A model generated the notes under the pieces. That model was not told where the DNA came from. It was given only the letters and a program-made list of their open reading frames with translations, and made no database searches. A program made the translations under genes and the position numbers. This document shows, one piece after another, positions 43,590 through 55,516 of a DNA stretch of 64,000 nt. The DNA is taken from positions 94,995 to 158,994 of the forward strand of contig JAKSZP010000173.1 of the NCBI GenBank assembly GCA_022478985.1, written 5' to 3'. Positions within the stretch are counted from its first letter, which is position 1. Each line of letters starts with the position of its first letter. This DNA comes from Massospora cicadina (lineage: Eukaryota; Entomophthoromycota; Entomophthoromycetes; Entomophthorales; Entomophthoraceae).

Positions 43590-46500
43590 GTGGAAACCAT
43601 GAGTTTATGAGTCTCTGTTGTCTTGGCCTTATATGCCCATAATAAAGGCTTGGAAATGCTCCAATAAATGGACGTGGAACCTATTGACAACCTCATGGTT
43701 GGTAGGGACCATGCCCTTGAATGCATCCAAGGCAATAGTGTGGATCGTCTAAATTGCAATGGGTATTATTAGGGAGCAGAGGGTAGATGGGATTGGTGAC
43801 TCAATATGGAGCGTGAAGATGCTCTTTGATATCGAGAATTCCTGTTTGTTTTGGATCTTAAGCAGGCGTGCGACTTCCTGCCATATAGCTTTGGTTGGGG
43901 GGCATGTTTCTAGGCGGTGATGTAGGGATTCCTCCCCTCCACATACTGCACATGTTTTGTGGAGGTAGTTGGAGCAGTCCACCTTCCTATAGGTCCTTCT
44001 CAGACAGCGCCAGGAGTTTGCTCTTATCCTCAGCTGTAGAAGTGGGTGGTGAGTCATTTTCCACACTGCCTTCTGTGTGGTTAAATCATAGGGAATGTCC
44101 AACATATCTAGGTATTCTATCCTAGCTATGTTTGGGGTTGTTGCGAGTATATCTCTCTGGGGGTGGTTTTCTGGGTTTCTTAATTTGATTTGGGGGCTGG
44201 GTCATCCCCTTCCATGTATAGTACCCATGTTCTCTATGGTCCATCCCATATGGCGGATAGTTTGGAGGATATGTTTGAAATGAGGGGAGGTTCCTTGCGG
44301 ACCTGTTGCAGTAGGGTGTTTGGCAAGGTATGAAAGTAGTCCGGGTGGACTATGTGGGTTGGTTAATTTGAGCGCCTGTGCAAAGTATGTCCTTGCTGCT
44401 ATGGACCAATGTTGTTGTGGGAGGTCTGGAGCAAGGACTTCCTTTATCCAGGTACCTAGGATGTGATTGGCGTGTCTCTCAAAATCTATTAGTCCTATGC
44501 CTCCGCTTGAGCGTGGGCCAAAGAGTGTTTCTTATCTGTATAGAAGGGTGAGAGCCAGGCCACAGCCAGCCCTGGATAAGTGCGCGGATTGAAGTTATAA
44601 AGGTAGGTGAGAAGGCTATCGCATGGGCCTGGTACCACAGTATTGGGAGGATGAGCGAGTTAGCAACTGTAACTCGTCCTGTTAGTCCTGGGGTTCTTCC
44701 CTTGAGGGAGGCGACACATCTGGATACCCGTTGTAACAGGTTACTTTCCATTGTCTCATTAGCATATCCCCCTAATTCTAGCCAGATTCCAAGGTGTCAG
44801 ACAGGAGTGGTGGTGGGAGGTGTTGCAAAGGGTAAAATAATTGGGTTTTTTCTTTGTGTGTTGGTATGAGGTTCTGATGTTGTGGCCCAGTTGTTTGTGT
44901 ATTTGCCTAAGAGGATGATTTCTGTTTTTCTTTTGTTGAGCGATGCATTGCTCACCTTGGAGTATTCCTCTATAGTGCATTCCAGCTGTCAGGCATCTTC
45001 ATTGTTTTCTATACCTGCTACGCAGTCATCCGCAAAGGCCATTATCTTGACTGTTGGTTGTAAATGTGCAGTTATCCTCATGAGACGTGATTCAGTTACT
45101 CAGAGGAGTGGGTCAAAGCTGAAATTGTATAGCAGTGGGCTGAGGGGATCCCCTTGTTTGAGCCCTCTGTGTGGTTTAATCTTGTTTTTTAGGAATCCAG
45201 GGCCGCATACAGCCATGGTTGCAGATTCTGTTAGGAGCATTGCCCATTTTATGAATCTTGGTTGGAGTTTGAAGGCATGTAGACATTCTTTTAGGTATGA
45301 CCAGCTAACACGGTCATACACCTTTTCCTGATCCAAGAATACCAGGGCACCAGTTGCTTTGGATTGGCAAATGTTTGCAACAGGGTGAATGTTTTTCCAG
45401 ATTGAGCGCCCTGGTATAAACCCAAACTGGTTGGGTGACAGGACGTCATAGGCAATTGCGCCTAATCTGGTTGCTAAAATTTTTGTTAGAATTTTGTCAG
45501 TGTTGGAGAGTGCAATTGGGCGCCAGTTGGCCAGGTCCAACTTGCCACCCTTTTTATACAAGGTTATAACGTAGGATTCATGGCCTCCTGGTAATAGGCG
45601 TGTTTCCAACAAGCACTGGTTCATAGACGCCAATAGGAGGGGGGCGATTTGTTGAAAATATTTTTTGTAAAATTTGTAGGGTATCCCATCAGGCCCTTAG
45701 CATTTCCTACGTGGTGCACCGCGAATTGTCTCCCAAAGCTCCTCCCATGTAATTAGGGATAGTATGTTGTAATTCGGTGGTGTACTTTGTATCTCGGCAG
45801 TTTGTATAAATTCTTTAATTTTTTGTGAATCTATTGGCGTTTCGCGATATTATTCAGTGTAACAATGGTGTACTTCCGCCTTGACCTCCTCATGGTTGGC
45901 TACCACGGTGCCGTTGGTCTTGTGGACCTGTGTGCGTGTGGGCTGGTTTCTGTGGGAGTGGAATTGGCAGAAAAAGTATGTAAAACAGGTTTTGCCTTCC
46001 TTTATGAACTTACCTTTGTCAATACTTTGATTCTGTGTTGGTGTTCAAAGATGAGATTGTTAAGTTGGGCAGATATTTCTGCCCATTTGCATCCACAGTT
46101 GGGGCTATAGCCAGATCTCAGAGTATGTATCTCCAGGTGGTCTAGTTCCGCCAAGGTACACTTGATTGTGGCCGTGTCCGCGGTGTACTTACATGATGCA
46201 ATATGGTGGGTTTTGTTGATTAAATCCTTTTTGAAATTTTCCCATGTTCCAATGTGATCAGAAGTGAATGGGGCTGTGATTTCTAGGTTTGTAGCCTCGT
46301 TTTTGACCCAGTTGGATATCTTGGGCAATTTTATATTTTCCATGTGAATCTTTCTCAAAGTCAACACCTGTGTGTGGGCTTGGGTTGGCGCTAGCTGCAC
46401 CATAACCAATTGGTGGTCAGAAAAATTGATCTTCTTTGATGTAAATTTGGAGATTCTTGAGCAGTGGGATTGCGGGATGAGGATGTGGTCAATGCGACTC

Positions 46501-47098
46501 ATCGATATGAGTGCTCCCTCACATATGTTGGGCCTCGTCATGTAGGGAAGGAGTGGTGAACTGGGGGGGAGAGCATCCTGTAGGCCAAGAGATGCCTTCA
46601 TTGTGCGGAATTCAATGTGTCCAGGTGGGTTTCTCCTAGGACCAGGCCATTGATCCATATTGGGGTTATCCCAGCAGTTAAAATCGCCTAATAAAATGGT
46701 ATCTGGTGGGAGAGTGAGAGTAGTGTTGTTTTCAAAAAATTGTCTTTTCTCAGTTGCGGTGAATGGTGCATAGACACATGCTATCAAAATTATTTTCTCT
46801 TGACATGTGATTGTTGCTACAAGGACTCGACCATGTAAGTGTGATGACAAATTTGTAATTTTAAATTTTTTATTGTTTTGGACGATCACCTCACAGTGAG
46901 ACATCCATACTGATTGTGATGGTGCGACCCTTGTTAGCCAGGATCCTTCTTCCCCTTGTAGACAGTGATTTCTTGGATGGCCAAGATGTCTGCAAGAGGT
47001 TTTCGCAGGAATTCCAGCTTTTTGGCTTGGGACATATGAGCCCTGGCTCCCACGATTTTAGCATCCCTATTGACACTGAGGTGCCCATGGCGCCTCAG
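43590..47098 (-). pseudogene. LINE K ORF2 (APE endonuclease, reverse transcriptase, zinc-binding C-terminus)
   Basis: ORF2 overlaps the ORF1 stop in CTGA (complement of 47095-47098). Endonuclease: AKKLEFLRKPLADILAIQEI (QETH position reads QEIT), then a 300-codon open frame (46904-46002) with LLGDFNCWDNP, MSRIDHILIP and FSDHQLVMV, all catalytic positions. RT (45633-45030): DLANWRPIALSNTDKILTKI, NQFGFIPGRS, ALVFLDQEKVYDRVSW, LKQGDPLSPLLYNFSFDPLL and MAFADDCVAG with intact FADD at 45036-45025. The C-terminal zinc module CAVCGGEESLHHRLETCPPT lies near 43950-43890. A few stops and frameshifts kill it. The enzyme would nick DNA and prime reverse transcription there. Confidence 0.9.
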
Positions 47099-48518
47099 GA
47101 GCAGTTGGGAGGACCCTCTGGCCCTATCCCACCATGGCTCATTTTGGCCATGCTCTGCGTCTGTACTCCAACTCTTTCACTGCCATTGTTGGTTCCCTTG
47201 ATCTGACCCAGTGATTCACAGGAATTGCAGTTTTTTGCATTTGTGTCAACCTTTCCCGCACAGGTCTTGTGTTGATTTGATGCAGATTGTCGATTGGATT
47301 CTATGTTTTTGAGGTTCAACTTTAGTGAATTGTGCACCGCATTTTCGCCCAAATTATGGTTGCATTGTTCCTCAGTATGTGCATGACTGATGTCGCTTTG
47401 TGACTCAGTCAGGTTACTGTGAAAATTTTTGACCTGAGTATATTGTTTTGATTGGTTGGCTCAGTGAATATCTGAAATATCCTCCCAAATTTGTCTGGGG
47501 TTGATGGCAGACTCCGCATGTGCCGCCACTTCAGCCACTGCTCACTTGTGGGCTTTTTGTGCCACTTTACGTTCTTTGCATGTAACTGGGTCCACGATGG
47601 AGTATAGTCCATCTTCTCCCCAGCGGAATGGGTGGTGGCCATCAGTCATCTTGGCGAAGTTTTCATCATCTTTGTCCATTGCTTCCTCACAATAGTCATT
47701 TTCTATTAAGCCCTCTTTCACAGGGCATGCGTGTTCCTTGTGGCCCAGTGAGCCACAGTGGTTGCAAATGGGCAGTGCAAATTCTGGTGTAACTCAGAAT
47801 GCGGCTGACTTGCCCCCATCTGTGAAGTGAAATTCTGCTGTGCAGGGAATTCTGGATAGGTCCTCTTTCACTTCTGGGAAGGGGTTAATTATGGCGATAA
47901 CTTTGCCCATGCACAGGTTGGGAATCAGGTGAAATCTCTGTAATTTGAGTTGCTGAATTTCTCCATAGGCTACAAGACCTTTGCGGAGCTCCTCCTCAAT
48001 TGCATTATGAGGAAGGTTGGTGGGGAGCGAGTCAAAAGAGATGAACAAAGTTTTTACTTTGTTCCATCTGGTGCACGCGGTGTACACAATTTTTTGCCCT
48101 CGGGGAGGGCAATTTCCACACAGACTTTTGCTGTAGCATCAGCTTCATTGGCTGTTTCAAAACCAATATTGATCCAGCTGTGGCCCATGTTGTTGGTGGC
48201 TACATACACTGCATGAGGGAAAAGTGAGGGCTGTGCCTCACATGTTTTCTCCCACAGGGTCAGTGACTCATCCCCAAGGAAGAGTCTGATCCCGTGCTCC
48301 ACCTTTGACAAGGGTTGGTTGAACTGTATGTACATATATTGCATGTGCTTTACAGTGAATACCATGAACCCAGACGGTGTCTGAGTTTGCAATTTCTTTG
48401 CGGATTGGTTTCCTGGTCCCCCTCCAGGGCGTTTCTTGCCCTTAGTTGCACTGTTAAGTGCACCGCTCACCACAATGCTCGCCCATGTTGTATTATTTTT
48501 ATTGATAAAGTCGCCCAT
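47095..48518 (-). pseudogene. LINE K ORF1 (RNA-binding protein, CCHC zinc knuckle)
   Basis: It starts at ATG 48518 (MGDFINKNNTTWASIVVSG) and runs to the stop at 47097-47095 with a few interruptions (frame changes near 48070 and a stop at 47794). After an N-terminal domain (SGFMVFTVKHMQYMYIQFNQ, PLSKVEHGIRLFLGDES) and an RRM-like middle (KTLFISFDSLPTNLPHNAIE, LVAYGEIQQLKLQRF), the knuckle C-NH-C-GSLG-H-KEHA-C lies at 47766-47725 with all four ligands. A polar C-terminus follows. This is the most complete ORF1 of the A2/K family and guides the reading of A2. Confidence 0.85.
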
Positions 48519-48545
48519 CTCTCCTGTATGTTATTATCCAAATTT

Positions 48546-49160
48546 GTTGTTCAAATTGAATTGTAGTAACTAAAGTGATTGTTACAAGAGAGAGAACTAG
48601 AAATGGTATAGTTTATTAATAGATTATTATTGTGGGAATACAGATAATTGTTGCTTGCTGGTACCAATACTTGCTGGATTCCACAAAAGTTTTTTTTGTA
48701 ATAAGAATAAAAAACACTCATAAACAAAAAGCTGGTTTTTATATGTTTTTATTAGTGTGAACGTGAGGTAGTAAAAACAAACCCTCTCAATACCTTACCA
48801 CTTCATATTTAACCCAGTTTGAGGGTCTAAGGGAATTCAATGGTAAGTTCAGAATAGCTTAGTATAGTCCAAATTAGGAGATACATAAATTTGACCTATT
48901 AAAGCTTGAAAACTTGCTTCACATTGGCTGAATGATTGATAGAGAGTTATTTTTGGACATGATTAACCCGTGGGGTATGATTTAATATATTTCAGCCAAT
49001 CCCTGTTAGAGAAAAGAAATGCACCTTGGGGACCCCCACCAAACCTATAAAAGGGGGTTGCCCCCGCTTAGATGTTTGATTTAAACTAAACTTTACCCAG
49101 GGAGGAACCTCCAATGGACTCCTCTGGTTTCCCCGCGTGGTTAGGGCAATCTGAATGACC
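48546..49160. other. AT-rich stretch without recognisable gene
   Basis: Nothing assignable. Near 49020-49050 is a short GC-richer patch (CTTGGGGACCCCCACCAAAC) of unknown meaning just outside the SINE at 49161. Confidence 0.45.
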
Positions 49161-49477
49161 TACTTCATGCTATTTATTTAACTGAGGCAAGCCAACCAGG
49201 GGACAGGCATTACTGAAAGAAAGAAAGAAATGACATGAAACCTGAACAGGGTCAACTCCGTCAAAGAAAGTTTTTCCACCTCCAGATTGGGACTCAAAGT
49301 TTTCTGGTTACGTCATGGGTAAGGTTTTCGTGTTATTAGACCTACTAACCGCTAATAGCTTCCTTTGGCTGGCACCCTGATCGATGTGCAAAGGGCGGGA
49401 ATTGAACCTGCAACCTTCAGGTTGGTAGCCATACGCCCTTACCAACTCGCCTTCCACCCCCTTACTTCGTGCTATTT
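49161..49477 (-). mobile_element. Complete tRNA-derived SINE, second type, with target-site duplications
   Basis: The body is 49176-49462 (287 bp) on the minus strand, between 15-bp direct repeats TACTTCATGCTATTT (49161-49175) and TACTTCGTGCTATTT (49463-49477), one mismatch. The head (49462-49390) is tRNA-like: GGCGAGTTGGTAAGGGCG resembles a D-arm/A box, CTACCAA is a proper seven-base anticodon loop (anticodon ACC), and GGTTCAATTCC is a near-perfect B box. The 3' end reads TAATGCCTGTCCCCTGGTTG then GCTTGCCTCAGTTAAATAAA, the LINE A2-type tail. A (GAAA)n run lies at 49216-49229. The head differs from the SINE at 1764. Confidence 0.9.
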
Positions 49478-50824
49478 GCCCATATAGTATTTGTAAAAGT
49501 GTTAACTCAATGTGTGGGGTTCCACCAAGAATTGACCATGGTATCTTGGCTGATAATATCATTATCGTTTCTTAAAAATGCTCCTATCACAATTGTGAAC
49601 TTATAGATGTCTTACTTTTCCCTCTTTCAGCTTATTTCGACCCAAAACATTCTTTTCTTGAAGCCAGGAGGGCAATTATCTGACAATTCTCTACCTTTAT
49701 AATAGAAATTTTGTTTTATTTAATATCAACTAGATACATCTATTATCTACTTTTACATTGTTTCAAGCTACATTATAAAAGAAGTATAAATTGTTAAGAT
49801 AGATTTGATGTAATTAATGAGTTTACACTAGAATGCTTAGGAGCGTGGAAAGACAACAGCATTTGTAGCACTCTAATGCAGTATAGGCTTTTAAACTGAA
49901 TGTAATATTTTTTTATTTTAAAAACAGGCCAATATCTAGAGCACATAGAAACTATGAGACCTTGGAATTACTTTGGATGAGTAATGATAGGGGTAAAAAC
50001 ATAATTTCAGGACATGCCAGATGTAGTTATGGGTATTTTTCTCCTTCATGATCAAAGGATAGATATGTGACATGACCAAATTATACTCTTGCAACAAGTC
50101 AAATATATTTAGCTTGCTGAGATATATATATTGTAAAAAGTTATTTTAATGGCAAAAAACAAATTGTATTGGTTTAAAAAAGTAAAGTCTTGATTTGATG
50201 AGCAAACAAAGATTTAATCTCTTTGGTAAAACTTTTAAGACTTTTATAAGTCAGAAAACTTTAGAGTAAAAGCTAGTTTGGTCATGTTGATAATTTCATA
50301 ATAGAAGTTTAGTTTTTTATTATCTCGTTTCTTTTCTGCTTTTTGATATATCAAGTAATGAAATTCCTGATTGTAAAAATCCTAGCTCTGTTGGATTGGA
50401 GTTGTTATTCTTTATTTTTTTCTTTCTAGTTTTTTTGTCTATGCTGCTGGTATCAATTTTTTATATTTTAAATGTTGCTAAACCAATCATCGGTGTGATA
50501 TCATCCTCAGAGCAGCCCACTTTGAAGAAAATATAAAATATAAAATTTATATGTTTCTAAACCAAAAGAAACACGCTTCAAAAAAGATTAACATCAGAAC
50601 TACCTTATTCATTGTCTCTTCAAAATCTTAACAATTTCATTAAGGTATTTTAGACCTTGAAAATATTATTAATTAGACTACATGCTCGTTAATCCCATAT
50701 ACCTAGTCATAGCTAAAGAATAAAAGGCATATAAGTCAGTAGTAACCCAAGGTATAATCAATATATATAATTTTAATCATGGTAGAACGTTCTACTCCAA
50801 TTATGTAATCAATATTCAGCACCA
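49478..50824. other. AT-rich stretch without recognisable gene
   Basis: No open stretch or motif of note. Sequence is strongly A/T-rich with short homopolymers. Confidence 0.5.
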
Positions 50825-52640
50825 AATATAAAGTTATCTGAGGTAAGCCACCGGGGGATGGACACAACTGAAGGCTTGAAAATTAGAAAAGTAAACTAAA
50901 ATAATAAAAATAGACTGTCTAAAGAAAAAATGGAATAAAGCAAAAGAATCACAACTAAGTAGTTAAATGGCAAACTGCTGACCAACTATGGTAGATGGGA
51001 GGGGTATTTGGAAGCGCCTTGTTGGCAAGGGCATTGGCACATCTGGCTTAAACATAGGTAGAAAGCAAAGGTGTGGGGGCATCTATGGAGCAAGTTTCAA
51101 GGAGTGTGAATAAAGTATTTATACCTTCAATTTGAGCCGTGTATAGGGACATAATATAATCATTGAGGTAATGTTCATCCTGAATGCAGGCATCCTGGAT
51201 GTAGATAAACTTTTTGATGTTACAGGAGAAATCCTCAAATCTGGATTAAACTATGCTTTGTATACTAAACTCTTGAGAGCATCATATGTAGCTTTGTTAA
51301 GTCTTTAGATTTCAGACTTTGCTGTGCGTGGAAAGTTGGAGGAAAGTAACAGGAGATAGTCAAGACTGAAGCCCAATGACCAACTGAAGAGCTAAAATGT
51401 AGAGTGGCTGGCTTTCAAGTGAAGTGACTGCAACTAGGGCGAGTTAGTGATCTCCTAGAAAAGATACAGCATTGTTTTAGAAACACAACTCTTGGGTTTG
51501 TTTTGTGTGTATTTATCATTTTTTATTCTGATTAATAATAAATTTTCTGTATGAGGCTGGAACGATATCACATAAATCAGTAATCTCATTTAATAAAGCC
51601 CATGAATTTTGATTCTATTAATGGTTGAATCCGCATATAGTTTATTTTAGGTGGGCAAATGGGATGTTGCTTGGGTAAAAAAGGTGGTCCAGGCATCCTC
51701 CCAATTGGATACTTCTAGATCATGCTGATGAGGATTCAAGGGTTGGGTGATGGCAAAATTTTCTGGGTTGTTCATTGAGCAAGTGAGCTGATAAGGATGA
51801 GGGCAAAAAGATCTTAGTCAAATGCTGGGACTAAGGCGGAAAGTCCTGAGAACATTGTGAGATTATTAGTGCTTTGGGTAAGGACTTTTTAGAGTGGTCC
51901 AATTTGAGCAGAGGGTACAAATTTGCTGACTGGATTTAACGAAAGCCCAGAAGATATGGTCTTTCACTGATGTAATGCAATCATGTGGGGTATTTGTTTG
52001 GTACTGGTAGGGTGGTGGGGGAAACGTTGGCAGAGGAATGGGGTGCCGCTAGGTGCTCTGCACCACTGGGTATGGAGAAGTAAAGAATATGGGTATTATA
52101 ATATGCAAAAGCCTCAACATAAGCTCCTCTTATAAAACCTGTGGTGGGAGATGTAAAGAGAGATTTTCAAGTAACACCACCAGCGTTGTGTTAGTGATAA
52201 GTCAAGTACAAGTGGTAGGAATGTGAGTAATTTTATACATTAATTAAGTTGTTGGAGTAGTAGCAGAGTCATATTCAATGAGAAAATCATGTTAAAATAG
52301 CCCTTAGATGGTCAGAAATTTATGAAACCTGGCAGCACAAAGATGGAAGTTGCAAATCTATAATCACTTTGTCGCATATTGAAAGATACATATGTAGTTG
52401 ACATAGAGGCAACAGAAAATGTTGGATCAAGGAAGGGCACAGGGGTTTGGGAAGTTGGGTAGATGCTTGTGAGTATATTGCTAAGTCTTTGGGTACTTGG
52501 AAGCTGATTGATATAATGGACTGAATAAACCAGTCCAAAATCTTTTTCCACAAGATAAAAAATGCTAAAAGTAGTTTTATTGCTGCCCCATACTGGAGCA
52601 ACAAGCGGTAAAACTGAGAGAATTGATGGTTTGGTGGCAT
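50825..52640 (-). pseudogene. Unrecognised coding relic ending in a LINE-type tail
   Basis: The minus strand has protein-like sequence over about 1.6 kb, with shifting frames: HFLLPLCQLHMYLSICDKVI (about 52430), TGFIRGAYVEAFAYYNTHIL then YFSIPSGAEHL (about 52140-52040), LNKATYDALKSLVYKA (about 51300), IKKFIYIQDACIQDEHYLND then YIMSLYTAQIEGINTLFTLL (about 51220-51110) and ANALANKALPNTPP (about 51020). About 150 bp downstream it ends in GTGTCCATCCCCCGGTGGCT then TACCTCAGATAA (50861-50827), the 3' tail type of the LINEs and SINEs. No RT or endonuclease was seen. It may be a LINE fragment or a non-autonomous relative; function unknown. Confidence 0.45.
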
Positions 52641-53099
52641 GGCTAGTTGGAATAGGATAAATTTACCATTTATTAAAGTTTTCTTTAAAGTAGTATAAAG
52701 CAGAAAGTGAAGTACTATAAAAATATAACTGTTTGTAAAAGTAGTGTACGTTGCTCCTGAATTCAGTACATATTATTGCAGTATTTATACTTATAAACTA
52801 GTATACATATGTCCCCCATTGATATCTCTTACTTGTACATTAGCCAAAAAATGTGATGCCTTACGTTCTCTAGTCGATATTAATTCATATATATTTATCA
52901 TGTGACTTTTTTGGAAGGCTAGGTTTTACAAACGCACCACCACACTCCACATAAAAATTGAAACAACTTAAAGATAACATATGATTATAAGGCTATAATT
53001 ATGATCTTTAATAAAACTATATTAAATCTAAATGATTGTTTTAAGTAAAAATTAGTTGCTTTAAAACTCATCAATATTTCACTCTGTGTATATTTATCT
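52641..53099. other. AT-rich stretch without recognisable gene
   Basis: Nothing assignable; presumed flank and 5' untranslated start of LINE H. Confidence 0.45.
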
Positions 53100-53202
53100 G
53101 TCTTTAATAAGTTATTATATAACCTTTCTTTCACCGCTAAATTTCAAAATTCAAATATTACAATCACCCAGAAATTTAGCTTAACAAATCTAACGAATAA
53201 TA

Positions 53203-55516
53203 GTGGTAAAGTCCACTGAACGCGCCTCCAATGCTTCGGAATTCACTCAAACTCACCCCAAATCGCATAACCCTCAGTTGCCAACTTGTGCGTCAACTCG
53301 TACAACCTGCTCCCAAACTGCAGCTGCAAAAGCAGAAGCAGACCAACTTTTATTAAACCATGGTGGGATCACAAATGATACCACCACTGTACACTCTACC
53401 CCAGTCAACTCTGTGTTGACTAAGGGTCACCCAATTAGTGCGCCCCACCCTGGAGGCACATCTAAAGTTTTACCCACGGTAGTAGGGAGTATTTCAGCTC
53501 CCAATACCTCACATGGGGTTTGTATGGCTTTACCAACTGCCTCCACTTAGGAAATTAGCCTGGGCGCCCAAACTGAATCATCAGAAAGTGTTGAATCAGT
53601 TGTCATTTTTTTCACTTTCAACATTACCCAAAGAGACCAAACTGAATCTACAGTATTTGGTGAATCAGTTGGTCATCATTTTAATGGTTTGGAAGGTAAT
53701 CAACGCGCATCAACTGAATCAACACTGAGTGGTGAATCAGTTAGCTGTAATGTTCATCAAAATCAAAACCAACATCAAAATTCAAATGGGACTAGCCAAA
53801 TAGCCAATCAACTAGCTGAAAAATCCCTACCAGTATCTGCTGATGGTTGGGTGAAGGTGGGAGTAATAGATTGGTTTGATGATGAGCCAGAATTACCCAA
53901 TCAATTGGCAGGGAATAAACCTAAACCAGGTAAGCCTACCCAACCTGCAAAAATTAAGTACCTACTGGTAAGGTCCAGCAGGGGCCAGCTCGTAAATCCA
54001 GAGGAATGCCAGCGCCTCCATCTGGTATTCCCCCATGAGGAGTACACTAAGTTACACTTAAATTTAAATTTAAATGTAAACAAAAATAAGCGAGTGAAGG
54101 ATGCCTCAGGCGCATGGCAGAAAAAACTAGTGCCTACACCACCCACCATTGACCCTTGTGAAGCTGCTTTTGTGGCTGAAGTGAGGAAAAGATGGGCAGA
54201 AACTCGCTCACAATGTGCACTCCCTAGGTCCACTCTTGCTCATGCAGTTAGAGTCTACTATGGGCATAATCCTGTTGAGTTTTATGCACGGGATTATTTT
54301 AGTTATTTTGAAGCCATAGCAAGAGCTTTTCCAGTTAACACCACTATTTATGAAGTGGTGGAAAGTCACCATATTGATGTAGGGTTTGCAACTGCAGCAG
54401 ATGAAGATCGTGCAGCCTCAGTTACAATTGAGATTCTACATGGCTCTCTTCATGTGCTGAGAACTAGATCTAACTTTGATAAAATTTCCTGGGTAACTTT
54501 CTCAAATCTTCCAACTAAGGTGGACCCAGAATCCCTTAAGCTTGCGCTTCATCGAGGATTGATGAAATTTGGGTCAGTTCTATCAGTAGACCTGTGCGCA
54601 ACAGCCTATTATGCCCCAACCCAGAGGGCTCATATTGCTAGGGCATCATTTATCCCCAACCCAATGGTGGCCCACAACATGGAGGTTATCCCACGTGTTG
54701 CAGTCATTGGATCCTTTTCTGAAATCTTCTTTGTTGATCCAGACCAGGCAAGACCACGTTGCTCATGGTGTAATGCTTTAGGCCACCTATATAATATTTG
54801 TACTGCTCATAAACAAGCTCTCTCATCTAGTAGCCAAGTCCCTGCAACAGGTAAGAAACGCTCCCACACAGCAGCAGCGGCAATCCCACAACCAACCCAC
54901 TGGGCCCGTACAGGATCTCACCCCCTCTGCCCTTCGCGTAGCAGTTGAGAAGGCACAGCCAGTAGAACAACTTTATTCCCTTAGTGCGGAAAACCCTCTC
55001 CCTATGGGAACCCCTTCTAAATTGCCAGACCCTTCACCAGCCCAAAATAAGCGCAAATCTGCTTCTCATCAAGCTAACACAGAGGAAGCCGGCCCAGGGG
55101 TGGCATCTAAAACGAATTCAGTAATACAGAATACCCCAATGGTGGAACAGGTTCAGAGTACCCCAAGTCAGGGTGGAGGCACCAAGTCATTGCCGCTCCA
55201 ACCATCTATGGGTATTGCAACTCAGACGCCATTCTCAGTACTGAAGGAGGTGACTCTGGACTCTGATACATCAGATGATGCACAAATGGAGGAGTATATG
55301 GAGCACCCTCAAGATACTCCTGTGCAAAGCTGCGGGGGAAGTATCTTGGGCTGGCTTACAGGCTCCTCAGCCCCATCAACTCAGGATAATCCTCCTTCTT
55401 GTCGATCAGCATGGATTGCTGCAAAGAGTCAAGCTCACGGAAAAAAAATGAGCAGCCTTACAGATGCAGGTGGAAGCTCCAGTAACCCCCCAGGATATGG
55501 AGGGGGACAGCTATGA
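53203..55516 (+). pseudogene. LINE H ORF1 (CCHC zinc knuckle, internal repeats)
   Basis: One frame runs from 53203 or earlier to 54948, with a single stop at 53548-53550. A frameshift near 54860 joins it to 55004-55516. I found no convincing ATG at the start, so the beginning is approximate. Three repeats with QTES/STES...ESV lie at about 53570-53745. The middle (54230-54720) is a folded domain (HNPVEFYARDYFSYFEAIAR; ISWVTFSNLPTKVDPESLKL, RRM-like). The knuckle C-SW-C-NALG-H-LYNI-C lies at 54760-54801 with all ligands. The C-terminus is Pro/Ser-rich. ORF1 would bind element RNA. Confidence 0.85.

Larger units (their letters stand above)
43336..48545 (-). mobile_element. LINE K, non-LTR retrotransposon with APE endonuclease
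   Basis: A full-length minus-strand LINE, 5' end near 48545 and 3' tail at 43336-43400. On the minus strand the tail reads CCCATCCCCTGTTCAGCTTG, then ACTAGGTTAGATATAAATAA with A-rich repeats. ORF1 lies at 48518-47095 and ORF2 at 47098-about 43590. It is close to LINE A2 in every domain but less decayed, with the RT FADD motif and the ORF1 knuckle intact. It interrupts repeat F2. I could not define a target-site duplication. Confidence 0.9.

Noticed and set aside
43895..44283. Plus-strand open stretches of 76 and 62 codons, and 44882-45331
   Set aside because: Antisense shadows of LINE K ORF2.
49216..49229. (GAAA)n run as a CRISPR or regulatory repeat
   Set aside because: A short microsatellite inside the SINE; no spacer-repeat structure anywhere in the window.
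49390..49462. A functional tRNA gene on the minus strand
   Set aside because: The A and B boxes and anticodon loop are present, but stem pairing is poor, and the sequence is the head of a SINE with TSDs and a LINE-type tail.
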